Source: an uncultured Bacteroidales bacterium (GTDB taxonomy: Bacteria; Bacteroidota; Bacteroidia; Bacteroidales; UBA1715). Taken from it: 38,611 nt of DNA. The position numbers and the translations under genes are program-made. The stretch lies in contig CALAUG010000069.1 of NCBI GenBank assembly GCA_937892155.1, positions 1 through 38,611 on the forward strand, in the 5' to 3' direction. Below the pieces are notes generated by a model. The model was not told the origin of the DNA, did not search any database, and saw only the letters and a program-made list of their open reading frames with translations. Positions 8,176 to 20,500 of the stretch are shown here, one piece after another (the stretch's first letter is position 1; each line of letters starts with the position of its first letter).

Positions 8176-11100
8176 TTGAGGGTAGTTAAACAAATAGGAA
8201 AAATCTTGGGATGGACTTTTTTGAGCCTTGTCTCGATATGTTTGTTGTTGTATGGCTTTTTGCAGATTCCTGCGGTACAACAGAAACTGAAGGATATGGT
8301 ATTGGGAAAAGTTTCAGAAATAGCTGGTGTACATATTTCTGTTGACAAGATCTATCCAATATTTTGGTCTGGCGTTAATTTGGAAGGTGTTGAAATTTGG
8401 ACTGATGCGAATGACACAATTTTAAGCGCAAACACGATATATGCTACTATAGATAAATTGCGTTTGGATTCTTCTTATGTTGCTGTAAAGGACGTTTACT
8501 TGTCAAAACCAACTATTCGTGTTGAAAAAAACGAACAGGGTATTTTTAATATTGATCCGATATTGAAATTATTTCAGTCATCGGATACAACGTCACATTT
8601 TAAATTTGAATTACATAACATCACGATTCGTGATGCTCATTGTGTGTATCGCGACTTAACAGCAGAACAACAGCAGAATTGGGGCGTTAACTTTAACAAT
8701 GTTGATGTGTCAAAATTGTATTTGTATGCTCATAATTTATCTGTCGTCGATGGAAATATTTCATTGTTGATAGATAAGTGTTCGTTTGACGAGCAGTCGG
8801 GATTTTCGGTTCATTATTTGGGCGCTGGTGTACATGTGTGTGATACAGTGATACGTTGCGATAACCTCGCGCTATGCACCCAAGAGTCAAAAATTTTTGC
8901 GGATAGGTTTGAAATGCGTTATGGCTCGTATAATGACTTTTCGGATTTTTGCAATAACGTTGAGTTATATGCGGATTTAAACAGAACTACAACTTCGTTA
9001 CACGATATTTCATATTTTGCTCCGCAACTTGTTGAATATCCATACTCTTTTTCTGTGGAAGGAATGATACAAGGCACCGTATCCGATATTTCCGCACAAG
9101 ATTTTCATATTGGATATGGATTAAGCACACAATTCGTTGGCGATGTCACGTTAAAAGGTTTGCCAGATATTGATAAAACGCATTTCTTGATACGGGCAAA
9201 TACATTATGTACTAATCCGATAGATGTTTCTCAAACGCGTATTCCGCCGTATAGCGAGGAAAACTATGTGGAGTTGCCGTCAATGTTAAAATCGTTAATG
9301 TATTATGGATATCGTGGAAATGTGGAAGGTTATTTAGATAATTTTCAAGCGAAGGGAAGAATTTTGACTGATATTGGGACCGTGGATATAGATGCACAGT
9401 TAAAACAAAATCAGGCAATGTATTGCAATGGAACTGTTGCCGTGGATGATTTTGACTTGTCAAAAGTCTTAACGACTGATGTCGTTGGAAAACTGACTGG
9501 CGAAATTTCTGTGGAAGGTTCTTTTAATTCCGATTCGCTGATTTCTGCCACGGTTGTCGGAAACATAGAACGGCTGGAATGCAATTCATATTCGTATTCT
9601 GCGATAGATATAGATGGAAAATTGTCAGCTCGTCGGTTTTTGGGGAAAATTAATATAGCCGATCCTAATTTAAAGATGAATTTTGGTGGCGGGGTTGATT
9701 TGTCAAAAACAATTCCAGAGTTCCGTTTTGGCGCAAACGTGGAACGTGCAAATTTGGATAAATTGAATTTATTTAACGACACATCATCTGTATTGTCTTT
9801 TTCCACAACAGTAGATTTTGTAGGCTCACAGTTAGATGACATGAATGGCGACGTGTCAATCAGAAATTTACGTTATGCAAATCCGAAAGGCGAGGTTTCA
9901 ACCAAAAATATCGCACTGAATTTATCAAATGAAAACAACAAACGTACTATTTCGTTGTCTTCTGCATTTGTTGATGCCTCGGTGGAAGGTGATGGAAATT
10001 ATAAAGATTTATTTGATGCTGTGTATAATGTGGTACAAAAGCACATTACGTGTCTTGAAAGTCACCCCAAAAGGTCTATGAAGTTATCCGACTTCAATAT
10101 GAATGTTGATATAAGACAATTAAATTCTATATTTTCGTTGTTAGAATCCGACGTTCGTATTGCAGAAAATACGAATGTTAATGCAGTTTTCAATAGTAAA
10201 GATACAACGTGCGTGATTGCAATGAAATCGCCGAAGATTACGTACGGCAATGTTAATTTGTATGATTGCGATGTGTTTGCAAGTTGCTCCGATAGTGCGT
10301 TGTCAACTAATATTCGCGCGTCATTGGATTCTTTGCAAATTTCCAAGGAATCTAATCAGGGTAATCTCGTTAATCTGGTTGGGTCGGTGCGAAAAAATTT
10401 GATTAATCTTAATACTTCTTGGTCCTATGATGTAACTTCTATAAACACGTACGGCGACTTGTCATTGTCGGGCAAGATGATTCCCAAGGGAGTGAATACA
10501 ATTCCAAAATTCGAATTACATACTTCGCCGAATGATATTATTCGTATCGCGGATTCTACGTGGTATACAGAAAATGCTACAATTGTCATTGATACCACAA
10601 GTATTGCAATTTCTAATTTTGGATTGTTTAAAGGAAACAAAAAAATACTGGTTGACGGTACTGTTTCAGAAAATCCAGATGACTATGTTGTCATTAATGT
10701 TCAGAACTACGATTTGCAAGAATTAAATCCGATTATAAATAATCCGAACGTACGTCTTGCAGGTCCAATAGAAGGCCGGGTGAGAGTAAAGAATGTGTAC
10801 GTGACGCCGTTAGCATTTGCGGATATACAGTCTCCGTTGATTTCATTCAATGATAATGAACTGGGAACATTGCAAATTCGCTCGTTTTGGGATAATAAGC
10901 ATAAAGCATTGCTCGCCAATATGTCTATTCAAAATCAAGACAATCCGACAATGGTATTGGATGGGAAGTATATTCCGAACATTGATTCCATCCATTGTGA
11001 TGTGAGTTTTAACGAGTTAAATTTGAACGTCTTCTCAGAGTTGCTTCAAGGAATTGTAAACGATATGAAAGGAACTGTTAAAGGAGACATAGATATTGAT

Positions 11101-12558
11101 GGCCATCCTGAGAATTTGAACTATTCGGGTCAATTAGATATTACAGATGGTTCAATGGAGGTAGATTATACTCACGTACCATACAACTATTCTGGGAAAT
11201 TGAAGGCACGTAAGACGAGATTCTATTTCACCGATTTTGAAATCGTCGATCCATCTAATAACAAGGGGAATATGGTTGGTTATATTGATTTGAAATCATT
11301 GCCAAATATAGAATATTTGTTTGATATTCAAACCCCTAAAATGTTGGTTTTGAAAACCACATCACAGGAAAATGATTATTTCTATGGTACTGTTTGGTAT
11401 AACGGATCGGCAAAAATAGAGGGTGATTTAAATGAAACTAACATCTCAGGCGTGGGAAAGACCTTGGAAAATACGATTTGTAGTATTCCAGTCAGTTATT
11501 CTGAGCTGACGGGTGCATACGATTTCTTGCTGTTTTCGGCTGATACGGCAGTAGAGAAAACTATTCAGGAACAAACTACTACCAGTGGAATATCCATAGA
11601 TTTCACTATTGACGTAACTCCTGATGCCCAGGCGCAAATCATTTTTGACCCAACCGTTGGCGACGTGATAAAAGCAAGAGGAGCAGGGAACTTACATTTG
11701 AAAATGGATAATGGTGGAGACCTAAAGTTGTATGGTAAGTATCAAATAGAAGAAGGAGATTACTTATTTACTCTGAAAAATCTGATTAATAAGAAATTGA
11801 TAATTCAAAAAGGAGGAACTATTAACTGGAATGGCGATCCATTGAATGGGCAAGTGAATTTGATTGCAAATTATGAAACGAAAGCATCACCCCAACCATT
11901 ATTTGATAGTACCGTCAATGCAACAAAACGTATTCCAGTTACTTGTCAGGTCAATTTGTTGAATAATTTGCTATCTCCGGATATCTCGTATGATATAGTC
12001 GTTCCGTCATCTGCAACTCAGGCGAGCGAGATATTGTCAACATTAAGTGAGGATGAAAAAACGTTACAGTTTTTCTCGCTTTTACTGCAAAGCTCATTTA
12101 TGTCGCTCAATTCCACTGCTTCAGTTGGCAGTTCTGTATCGTTTGAAGTGTTGAGTAACCAGTTTAACAATCTTTTGTCGCAGATTGACCCAAACATGGA
12201 TGTGAGTGTGAATTATAGAATGGGAACGGATAATACGACAAACAATGAATTTGAATTTGGGATATCGCGACAGTTTTGGAACGATAGAATTTTAGTCAAT
12301 GTTAATGGATACACCGATTTCGGAAATGGTAACGGAACGGAATCAACATCTGCAAATATGCAGTCAGGAGAGTTCTCCAGCAATGTAAGTGTAGAGATGA
12401 AATTAAACAAGCAGGGAACAATGAGAGTAAAAGGATTTTCACGAAGTAATGATGATGAACTTTCCGAAAAACAAGAAAACACAAATGGAATTGGTTTTTC
12501 CTTGACGAAGGATTTTAATACATTAAAAGAGTTATTTAGTAGAAAAAAAGACGAATAA
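8176..12558 (+). CDS. tamB: TamB-family translocation/assembly protein (AsmA-like, DUF490), TTG start
   Basis: 1460 residues. An N-terminal membrane anchor (about 6-30) is followed by a very long beta-rich region and the C-terminal TamB/DUF490 domain (about 1090-1440), recognisable by GAGNLHLKMDNGGDLKLYG and YLFTLKNLINKK. TamB spans the periplasm, forming a hydrophobic groove that moves phospholipids or assists outer-membrane protein insertion. The only plausible start is TTG at 8176: a stop lies at 8167-8169, no ATG is in frame before the anchor, and the neighbouring CTG at 8173 is the only rival. In many Bacteroidota tamB is found next to tsaD, as here. A TamA partner is not in the window. 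Confidence 0.92.
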   Translation: MRVVKQIGKILGWTFLSLVSICLLLYGFLQIPAVQQKLKDMVLGKVSEIAGVHISVDKIYPIFWSGVNLEGVEIWTDANDTILSANTIYATIDKLRLDSSYVAVKDVYLSKPTIRVEKNEQGIFNIDPILKLFQSSDTTSHFKFELHNITIRDAHCVYRDLTAEQQQNWGVNFNNVDVSKLYLYAHNLSVVDGNISLLIDKCSFDEQSGFSVHYLGAGVHVCDTVIRCDNLALCTQESKIFADRFEMRYGSYNDFSDFCNNVELYADLNRTTTSLHDISYFAPQLVEYPYSFSVEGMIQGTVSDISAQDFHIGYGLSTQFVGDVTLKGLPDIDKTHFLIRANTLCTNPIDVSQTRIPPYSEENYVELPSMLKSLMYYGYRGNVEGYLDNFQAKGRILTDIGTVDIDAQLKQNQAMYCNGTVAVDDFDLSKVLTTDVVGKLTGEISVEGSFNSDSLISATVVGNIERLECNSYSYSAIDIDGKLSARRFLGKINIADPNLKMNFGGGVDLSKTIPEFRFGANVERANLDKLNLFNDTSSVLSFSTTVDFVGSQLDDMNGDVSIRNLRYANPKGEVSTKNIALNLSNENNKRTISLSSAFVDASVEGDGNYKDLFDAVYNVVQKHITCLESHPKRSMKLSDFNMNVDIRQLNSIFSLLESDVRIAENTNVNAVFNSKDTTCVIAMKSPKITYGNVNLYDCDVFASCSDSALSTNIRASLDSLQISKESNQGNLVNLVGSVRKNLINLNTSWSYDVTSINTYGDLSLSGKMIPKGVNTIPKFELHTSPNDIIRIADSTWYTENATIVIDTTSIAISNFGLFKGNKKILVDGTVSENPDDYVVINVQNYDLQELNPIINNPNVRLAGPIEGRVRVKNVYVTPLAFADIQSPLISFNDNELGTLQIRSFWDNKHKALLANMSIQNQDNPTMVLDGKYIPNIDSIHCDVSFNELNLNVFSELLQGIVNDMKGTVKGDIDIDGHPENLNYSGQLDITDGSMEVDYTHVPYNYSGKLKARKTRFYFTDFEIVDPSNNKGNMVGYIDLKSLPNIEYLFDIQTPKMLVLKTTSQENDYFYGTVWYNGSAKIEGDLNETNISGVGKTLENTICSIPVSYSELTGAYDFLLFSADTAVEKTIQEQTTTSGISIDFTIDVTPDAQAQIIFDPTVGDVIKARGAGNLHLKMDNGGDLKLYGKYQIEEGDYLFTLKNLINKKLIIQKGGTINWNGDPLNGQVNLIANYETKASPQPLFDSTVNATKRIPVTCQVNLLNNLLSPDISYDIVVPSSATQASEILSTLSEDEKTLQFFSLLLQSSFMSLNSTASVGSSVSFEVLSNQFNNLLSQIDPNMDVSVNYRMGTDNTTNNEFEFGISRQFWNDRILVNVNGYTDFGNGNGTESTSANMQSGEFSSNVSVEMKLNKQGTMRVKGFSRSNDDELSEKQENTNGIGFSLTKDFNTLKELFSRKKDE

Positions 12559-12591
12559 GACTTTAAAAAGGAAAATAAATTGAGAAATATT

Positions 12592-12622
12592 TTTGTGGAC
12601 TAAAAAAACATTTCTATTTTTG
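12592..12622 (+). promoter_or_regulatory. Bacteroidetes promoter for the OmpA/TPR lipoprotein gene (TTTG-N19-TATTTTTG)
   Basis: TTTG at 12592-12595, exactly 19 nt, then TATTTTTG at 12615-12622 is an exact match to the -33/-7 consensus. It leaves a leader of about 45 nt before the ATG at 12673. Confidence 0.75.
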
Positions 12623-12672
12623 TTCGTTGTAAAAACGTATAGAAGATTATTGTTTAATTCAAATTAAAAAAA

Positions 12673-14364
12673 ATGAAGAAAAGATCTATTTTTCGTATTG
12701 CTTTAGGGGCAGCAGTTGTCTTAGCTGTTGGATGTAATAGTCCAAAAAAGATGTTGAAAGAAGCTGCATCAGTACGTTATAATGTAACCCCAGATCCATT
12801 GGAAATGAAGGGCGACAGCGTTGAGGTTTCTGTTAATGTAGTATATCCTGCAAAATTCTTTAACAAGAATGCTGTGATGGAATTAACTCCAGTATTGAAA
12901 GCTGACAATGCATCAGTTTCGTACAATCCAGTAACCTTACAAGGTGAAAAAGTACAAGGCAATGGAGGAGTGATTTCTTTCGCAGGTGGTTCATACACAT
13001 ACACAGGTAAAGTTCCTTATCAAGATGCTTTGTTGGAATCAGAATTGATGGTAGATAGCAAAGTAACAGTTAAGAAAAAATCTGTAAATCTTCCTTCTGT
13101 AAAAATTGCTGACGGTGTCTTGGCAACGGCTGCATTGTTGCAAGATGACGCATTGCCAATTTCTGCAATGAATCAATTCAAACGTTCGGAAGTCTTAACA
13201 TCAGAATCAGAAATCGTATTCTCAATTAATAATGCATCAGTTCAATCAAAAGAACTTTCAAAGCAAGGCATTAAGGATATGAAATCATTTGCAAAGAATG
13301 CAGAAGCTGATTCAACAATGAGTTTAAAGAGCGTAGCAATTATTGGTTATGCATCTCCTGATGGACCAGAAGACGGCAACGAATCGTTGGCAAAAAATCG
13401 TCAAGCTGCAGCTGAAAAAGCATTGAAGTCTTCAATCAAGACTTCTTATGAAGCAAATTATACGGCAGAGGACTGGGATGGTTTCCGCCAATTGATGGAA
13501 AATTCTGACATCGAAGATAAAAATGCTATCTTAAATGTGCTTTCTCAATATTCAGATCCAGTTGTTCGTGAACAAGAAATCAAGAAAATGGGTACTGTTT
13601 ACAAACAAATTGCTGATGAAATCCTTCCTCAATTACGTCGTTCAAAAATCGTTGTAAGTGCAGAGAAAGTTGGTAAGTCAGATACAGTTCTTTTGGAAGC
13701 TGGTCTTGGTAAATCAGATGTTAAATTGACAGAGGACGAATATTTGTTCGCTGCTACAATTGCGGAAAATGCTGATGATGCAGAAAAGATTCTAAAGAAT
13801 GGTGCTTCTGCTTATTCAAATTCTTGGAAGATTGTAAACAACTTAGGATGTACTCAGTTGGCAGCAAACAAATTAGATGACGCTCAAGCGTCATTTGCTC
13901 ATGCAGATGAACTTTCAGAAGGCGATAAAGCTGTGAAGAATAACTTGGGTGCAGTTGCTGTAAAACAAGGCGATTTGGCGAAAGGTTATGAATATTTCGA
14001 AGTTGCTCAAGGCGCAGGTTCAGAAGTTAAATACAACATGGGTACTGTAAAAGTAAAAGAAGGTGACTATCCAACAGCAGTAGAAATGTTCGGTAGTAAT
14101 AAAACGTTCAATGCTGCATTGGCTAAATTGTTAGCTGGTGATGTTGATGGTGCATTGAGCACTGCCAACGAAGTTGAAGAACCAGATGCTTCTACAGATT
14201 ACTTAAAAGCAATTATTGGAGCTCGTCAAAAGAATATTGATATGATAGTAACAAATTTGAAATCTGCAATCGAAAAAGATTCTTCTTTCAGAACAAGAGC
14301 AATGAAAGACTTAGAATTTAAAGATTATGCAGAAGATTCAAATTTCTTGTCAGTAGTTAGATAA
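12673..14364 (+). CDS. Lipoprotein with OmpA-like region and TPR-like repeats
   Basis: 563 residues. The signal peptide ends in a lipobox (L-A-V-G-C21), so it is probably a lipoprotein. No acidic Bacteroidetes surface-export signal follows Cys21 (sequence CNSPKK), which favours a periplasm-facing position. Residues of about 30-140 are beta-rich. Around 190-330 lies an OmpA-like segment (VAIIGYASPDGPEDGNESLAKNR), interrupted by a helical insert. From about 350 the protein is helical with TPR-like units (NNLGCTQLAANKLDDAQASF; VKNNLGAVAVKQGDLAKGYEYF; VKYNMGTVKVKEGDYPTAVEMF). Such proteins occur widely in Bacteroidales, without an agreed function; cell-envelope anchoring or complex assembly is an inference. 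It has its own strong promoter and terminator. Confidence 0.82.
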   Translation: MKKRSIFRIALGAAVVLAVGCNSPKKMLKEAASVRYNVTPDPLEMKGDSVEVSVNVVYPAKFFNKNAVMELTPVLKADNASVSYNPVTLQGEKVQGNGGVISFAGGSYTYTGKVPYQDALLESELMVDSKVTVKKKSVNLPSVKIADGVLATAALLQDDALPISAMNQFKRSEVLTSESEIVFSINNASVQSKELSKQGIKDMKSFAKNAEADSTMSLKSVAIIGYASPDGPEDGNESLAKNRQAAAEKALKSSIKTSYEANYTAEDWDGFRQLMENSDIEDKNAILNVLSQYSDPVVREQEIKKMGTVYKQIADEILPQLRRSKIVVSAEKVGKSDTVLLEAGLGKSDVKLTEDEYLFAATIAENADDAEKILKNGASAYSNSWKIVNNLGCTQLAANKLDDAQASFAHADELSEGDKAVKNNLGAVAVKQGDLAKGYEYFEVAQGAGSEVKYNMGTVKVKEGDYPTAVEMFGSNKTFNAALAKLLAGDVDGALSTANEVEEPDASTDYLKAIIGARQKNIDMIVTNLKSAIEKDSSFRTRAMKDLEFKDYAEDSNFLSVVR

Positions 14365-14385
14365 TATTTCTTCTATAAAATAACG

Positions 14386-14419
14386 AAGAGGCTATCCATT
14401 AGGGTAGCCTCTTTTTTTT
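14386..14419 (+). terminator. Intrinsic terminator after the OmpA/TPR lipoprotein gene
   Basis: A 12-bp stem AAGAGGCTATCC (14386-14397) pairs with GGGTAGCCTCTT (14402-14413), with one G-U pair and a 4-base loop, and is followed by a T run to about 14419. Confidence 0.9.
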
Positions 14420-14534
14420 ATTTCTGTTTTTGAACTCGCATATAGTGAGTACTATTTTTTTTTAAATAAATAGCGAGAGCACATTAAAATATTTCTTATT
14501 TTTACAGACATTTTACTGAAAACTATTTGAAGTT

Positions 14535-17500
14535 ATGAAAAGATATTTGTTAAACATTGTCGCTCTCGTGTTGAGCATTGTGATGTGTAATGGCGTTTTT
14601 GCTGCAGGTGGTATTAATACTGGTGGAGGTACAGTTCCTTTTGGTAGTAAAGGTGCGTATCAATATGGTATAGTCCCAACAAATTTACCAACTGGCGGTG
14701 CCTATGGTGGCTCAAATGATGCTGCATCTGCGTATAATGCGTGGAAATCAACTTATGTGTCTTCTTGTACTGATGGTAGTTATCGTGTATTGTTCGATGA
14801 CAATTATTCCACTGTGTCCGAAGGTATTGCGTATGGTATGTTGCTTTCTGTTTATGCAGATGATAAAGATCTATTTGATGGATTATGGAAGTATTATAAA
14901 AACAATAGAAATGGCAATGGCGTAATGAATTGGAAAATTGGTGGTTGTTCAGGTGCGTCTGGCCAAAATGGCGCAACGGATGCAGAGCTTGATGCTGCCA
15001 TGGCATTGATAATAGCATCAATTCAGTGGCCAAAGGGGTCTTATGGAGATGATGCAGTTTCGTTAATAAAAAAAATAAAGACTTATGAAATGTCCTCAGA
15101 TGGACATACATTGAATGGCGATGCATGGGGTAGTGCTAATTCATGTCGTAATCCGAGTTATTTTGCTCCAGCATATTACAAAGAGTTTGCAAATGTTGAT
15201 GCATCGAATGCATCATTTTGGAGTGGCTCTGCAATATCTGCTTCAAATACTGTTTTAAAGGCAAATAGGAATAGTACATCTGGGTTGGTAAGTAACTGGT
15301 GCGATAATGCTGGTACAGAAAACTCTTGTGGTAATACGGGTTCTGGTGCTAACGGATATGGTGCAGATGCGTGTCGTAACCCTTGGCGTATGGCTGTGGA
15401 TTATTTGTGGCATGGTTCTTCTTGTTCAAGTGCCGCATCTGATATCAATGCAAAATTGGCAGCATTTGTAAAAGATCATGAATCAAATGTGACAAAAGGT
15501 CCTTTCTCAAATAGAAATGTTAGCAATCCTGATGGTGGTGCTTATTCTAATGGTTCATATTCAACTTTTGCATTGCCAGTTATGACTGGCTCTAATCAGA
15601 CTAGTTTGAACAAATGCTATACTGCAGTAAAAAATTTGGGAGATTATGATGTGTATTTCAATACAACAATTCGTTGTATAACAATGTTCGTATTGACAGG
15701 AAACTTTTGGTCACCAGATGCTGCAGGTGCAGTTTATCCACCAAAAGTATTATCAGCAAAAACAGATGAAGATGGTAATATAATATTGGTAACATCAAAG
15801 GAATTGTCAGGAAGCGCAAGTGCTTCTAATTTTACAGTATATTATGATGGAACATTACAAAGTGTCGTAAGTAGTGTTTCAACTTCTGGGACAAATGTAA
15901 TTGTTAATGTTTCAAAGTCTGCAACGCCAGGTCAGGTTATCCAAATTTCATATAATGGAAGTGGAAATATAGCTTCTAAGTCTGATGGTGTAAAGATGGA
16001 AGCCTTTACAAAACAATCTGTTGTTAGTATGGTTGCTGGTAGTCAAGTTATTATTGATGAGGTTTCTGATGGAAATGAATTTAATAATCTTGGAGGTATT
16101 TGGTTCTCGTATAATGATGCTGATGACGGGAATGGTGCCCCTAGTAAGGTCAGCGTGATTGAACCATCTTCATCAAGTTCAACGCCTTTTGCTATTGATG
16201 GTAGTGTAAATGGTCCTGATGGTAAGCCATATTGTATTAGTGCAAGATTTAAATTGGGTTCTGGAACTAAGAATGGTGAGTATAGTTCCTATGTAGGCAT
16301 CGGTACATATATGCATAAAGATAATGACAATGGTGTCGTGGATTGGAGTAAGAACACTGGTGTTACCTTTATGTATAAAGGTCCAAAATGTAAGATGAAC
16401 TTTGTTATGCAAAAGAATGTAGAGTGGAATATACATTATTATGAGGTCCCTTCTTGTTCTGATTGGACGGAAATTCAAATTTTGTTCACGGATTTGATTC
16501 AAGCAGCTGGATGGGGTATTATTTGTGATTTTGATCCATCTCAAGTTGTGAAATTGCAATGGCAGTTTACAACTGATTTTTCTGAAACACCTAAAAATAT
16601 GTCATCTTGGGCATACGCATACATTGACGATGTGAAGTTAATGACGAATGATGCAAACGCAATCAAACCATTAACAGCGTTGGCAATATCGTTGGTTAGT
16701 GAAGATGATTTGGCAAAAGATAAACTTGCTTCAAATGCAAATCCAGAAAAAATGGTAATTGCAAGTGGTGCCAAGGGTGATACATTATACTTAGAAACAA
16801 CACCAACTCCTTCTAATGCAACATATCCAGTTGTTTTGTGGGAATCAAGTGACGAAACGGTTGCGACGGTTGACTATAAAGGTCGTGTTTTAGGTGTTGG
16901 TTATGGTAAAGCAACTATAACAGCTCGCTCAAAAATGCATCAAAGTATATATACAACATTTGATGTAACAGTACCTGCTCCAGCAGTAAAACCTACTGCG
17001 ATAGCATTTGATAAAACTTCTTACGAAGTCACAGTTGGGGAATCAATCTATATTATCCCATCATTCACCCCAAGTAATGCAACTGAAACAGGACTTTCTT
17101 GGGAAACAAGTGACAACACAAAAGCAATCGTTGCCTCTGATGGGAAGGTTACAGGTATTGCTCCAGGTAGTGTAACAATTACCGCAACAAGTACTTCTGT
17201 GTCTTCTGTTAAGAAAACTGTTACTGTTACTGTTAAAGATGTTGCAGTAACGGAGGTTACTGTAGAAGAATCTGAAGTTTCTCTTGAGCTTGGTGAATCT
17301 AAGGCTGTAGCTACCTCAGTTCTTCCTGCTGCTGTAAGTCAGGAAGTAACTGCAAGTTCTTCAGATGAATCTATTGCAACTGTAGCAGTATCGGGTAATA
17401 CAGTTACAATTAGTTCTGTTGGCATTGGCGATGCAACAATTACCGTAAAATCAAAGGCAGATCCAACAATATCTACAACAATAGCAGTAACTGTTACAGG

Positions 17501-20500
17501 TGTAGCAATTACAGGTGTAGCAATTAGCGGTACAGAAACATCTGTTCAGGTTGGTAACACAATATCTCTTTCTGCAAGTGTTTCTCCAAGTTCTGCATCA
17601 CAAACAGTAACGTGGTCGTCAAGTGATGATACGAAGGCAACAGTTACAGGTGGTGTCGTAACAGGTGTTGCTACGGGTACGGTTACAATTAAAGCTACTT
17701 CAACCGAGGATGCTACTAAATTCGATGAATATGAAGTCACAGTAACTGCTGTTCCTGTTGCTTCAGTAACAGTTACTCCATCAACAAAGACCTTATCTGT
17801 TGGTGAGGAAACGCAACTTGCTGTTTCTGTGAAACCTGATAACGCTGGTGATAAAACAGTTACATGGTCTTCTTCAGACGCAACAATAGCGACTGTAGAT
17901 GCCGAAGGTAATGTGACTGCAGTTAAGGCAGGTTCTTGTAAAATCATTGCAACGGCTAACGATGGTAGTAAAGTTGCTGGTGAATGTGCATTGACAGTGG
18001 AAAATGTATTGCCAACAAGCATAACAATGTCAACAACATTAGGTTTCACGCTTGGCGATGCCGCTCAAACATTGACTCCAACAATCGCTCCAACAAATGC
18101 AACTGTAAAAACAGTTTCTTGGAAATCGTCAGATGAAGCAGTTGCAACTGTTTCGAATGGTGTTGTAACTCCTGTAGGAGAAGGAAATTGTACTATTACT
18201 GCTACTGCAGATGGCGATAATACTGTTACCGCAGAATGTCAGGTTTCTGTTGTTGCGAGTACAATAAATGTTACAGATGTAACATTGGATGAAACAGCAA
18301 CAGTATATTTGGGCCAGACAACAACATTAGTGGCAACAGTTACCCCTAACGATGCTACTAATAAGGCGGTTACTTGGTCGTCATCAGATGAAACAGTTGC
18401 AACCGTTGATGCTAATGGTGTGGTAACAGGTGTTAAACTTGGAACTGCTACAATCACTGTAACGACAGTAGATGGAAATAAAACTGCTACTTGTGATGTA
18501 ACAGTTGAAAATGTTTCAATAACATCAATAACGCTTTCTGAATCATCATTAACATTGTCGTTAGAAGATGATCCTGTAGAATTAGTTGCTTCTTATCTTC
18601 CTGCCAATGCTACAAACGTACAGATTACATGGTCTTCAGACAATGAGAAAGTTGCGACGGTTGTAAATGGTATTGTTACACCTGTAGGTGTTGGTACTGC
18701 GAATATTACAGCTGCAAATGGTTCAATCAATGATGTTTGTGTAGTAACAGTAAGTGCAATATCTGTAACAGGTGTTCGTTTAGATAAAGAATTGTTAGAA
18801 TTGTCAGTAGGTGGTAGCAGTGTTCTTAAAGCTACAGTTTTACCTGCTAATGCTACCAATACGAATTGTACTTGGTCGTCATCAAATGAAGGTGTTGCAA
18901 CAGTAGCAAATGGTATTGTAAGTGCTGAAGCTGCTGGTGAATGTACGATAACGGTAACGACTGAAGACGGAAATAAAACTGCGACTTGTGCTGTAACAGT
19001 AAAAGCAAATACAATAGCAGTAACTGGTGTTACAATCTCGCCTGCTGATTCAAAATCAGTTGCTTTAAACGAATCATTGACATTTACTGCAACCGTTGCT
19101 CCGTCAACGGCTACTACAAAAGATGTAACATGGAGTTCTTCTGATGAATCTGTTGCAACTATTACAAATGGTGTTGTAACATTGAAAAAAGCGGGAACAA
19201 CGACCATTACTGTTACAACTGTTGATGGCGATTTTACTGCATCATGTGATTTGACGGTAACAGATGTTCTTGCAACTACAATCATTATTGATAATGCTTT
19301 GTCGTTGACTGTCGGAGAATCAAAATCTCTTTCTTTAACAATTCTTCCTGCTGATGCAGCACAAACAGCAACGTGGAGTTCTTCTAATGAGTTAGTTGCT
19401 ACAGTTGATGCAACAGGTAAAGTAACTGCTATAGCAAAGGGTTCCGCAAATATTACAGCTAAAACAACAGATGGAACAAATTTGACTTCTGATCCTTGTG
19501 TTGTAACTGTATCAAATGTCTCTGTAACTGCTGTAAATCTTGATGTTACATCAAAAGTGATTCGATTGAGTAATCCAACGGCAACATTGATTGCAAGCGT
19601 TGTCCCTTCTAATGCAACAATCAAGGATATTAATTGGTCTTCAAGTAAGGAGGCTATTGCAACTGTTGCAGACGGAGTTGTAACAGCTTTGTCGGTTGGA
19701 ACAACAACAATTACTGCTGCAAGCGCAGAAGATGCTTATACAAAAGCTACTTGTAGTGTTGAGGTTGTAGATGATTCAGAGTTATCAGCAGAAATTACGG
19801 TGGCAAACGCTTCATATAGTTCGGCTGTAGAAGGAACAGCAATTGGTCAGTATAAGTCGGGCTCTAAATCAACATTCTTGACTGCAATTTCAGCGGCACA
19901 GGCAGTATTGAATAATGCTTCAGCAACTCAGGTAGAGTTAGATGCTGCGTTATCTGCATTAAAAACAGCTGAAAAAACATTTGCTAAGGCAATCAATGCA
20001 AACGAAACGTTGATATTTGATGCCGATATGAAGCAAGAAAATATGACGTATATGGCAACATATTGGTTCTCATTCAATGATGCTGAACCTGGAGGCTCAT
20101 CAGTAGTAACTCCATTGTCTTCAGAAGAAGAACCATTCTCAATGTCAACTCCAGGATACAACGGAACTGGTAAGGCTGCTATGATGGAATATGAGTTAGC
20201 TGGTGCTGGTGATTTAGGTTATAATCCATTTGTAGGAATGGGATTGAATTTTGGTGAACCTGCAGGTAAGCCATTTGATATGACTGGTTCAACAGGATTC
20301 TCATTCTGGATTAAGAGTGATAGCCCTGTTTATATAGAAGCAGAGTTAACAACGATTACAGATGCGTGCGATTTTTATAAATACCTTGCTCCATATCCAG
20401 AATGGACATTGGTTGAATTAAATTGGGAAGATTTGGAACAATATCCTTGGGGTATACAAGTGGATTGGGATTTAACTCAATTAACTAAGTTCCAATGGAA

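Noticed and set aside
8113..8280. Longer tsaD start at 8280
   Set aside because: Adds 56 residues not found in TsaD and would run across the divergent promoters into tamB.
18593..19624. 343-codon minus-strand frame
   Set aside because: Antisense to the Big_2 repeats of the GH8 protein; its Val/Thr-rich low-complexity translation is a by-product of the repeat codons.
16671..19770. Possible CRISPR or DNA tandem array
   Set aside because: The periodicity is at protein level (Big_2 domains of about 80-90 residues); there are no short identical DNA repeats with unique spacers.
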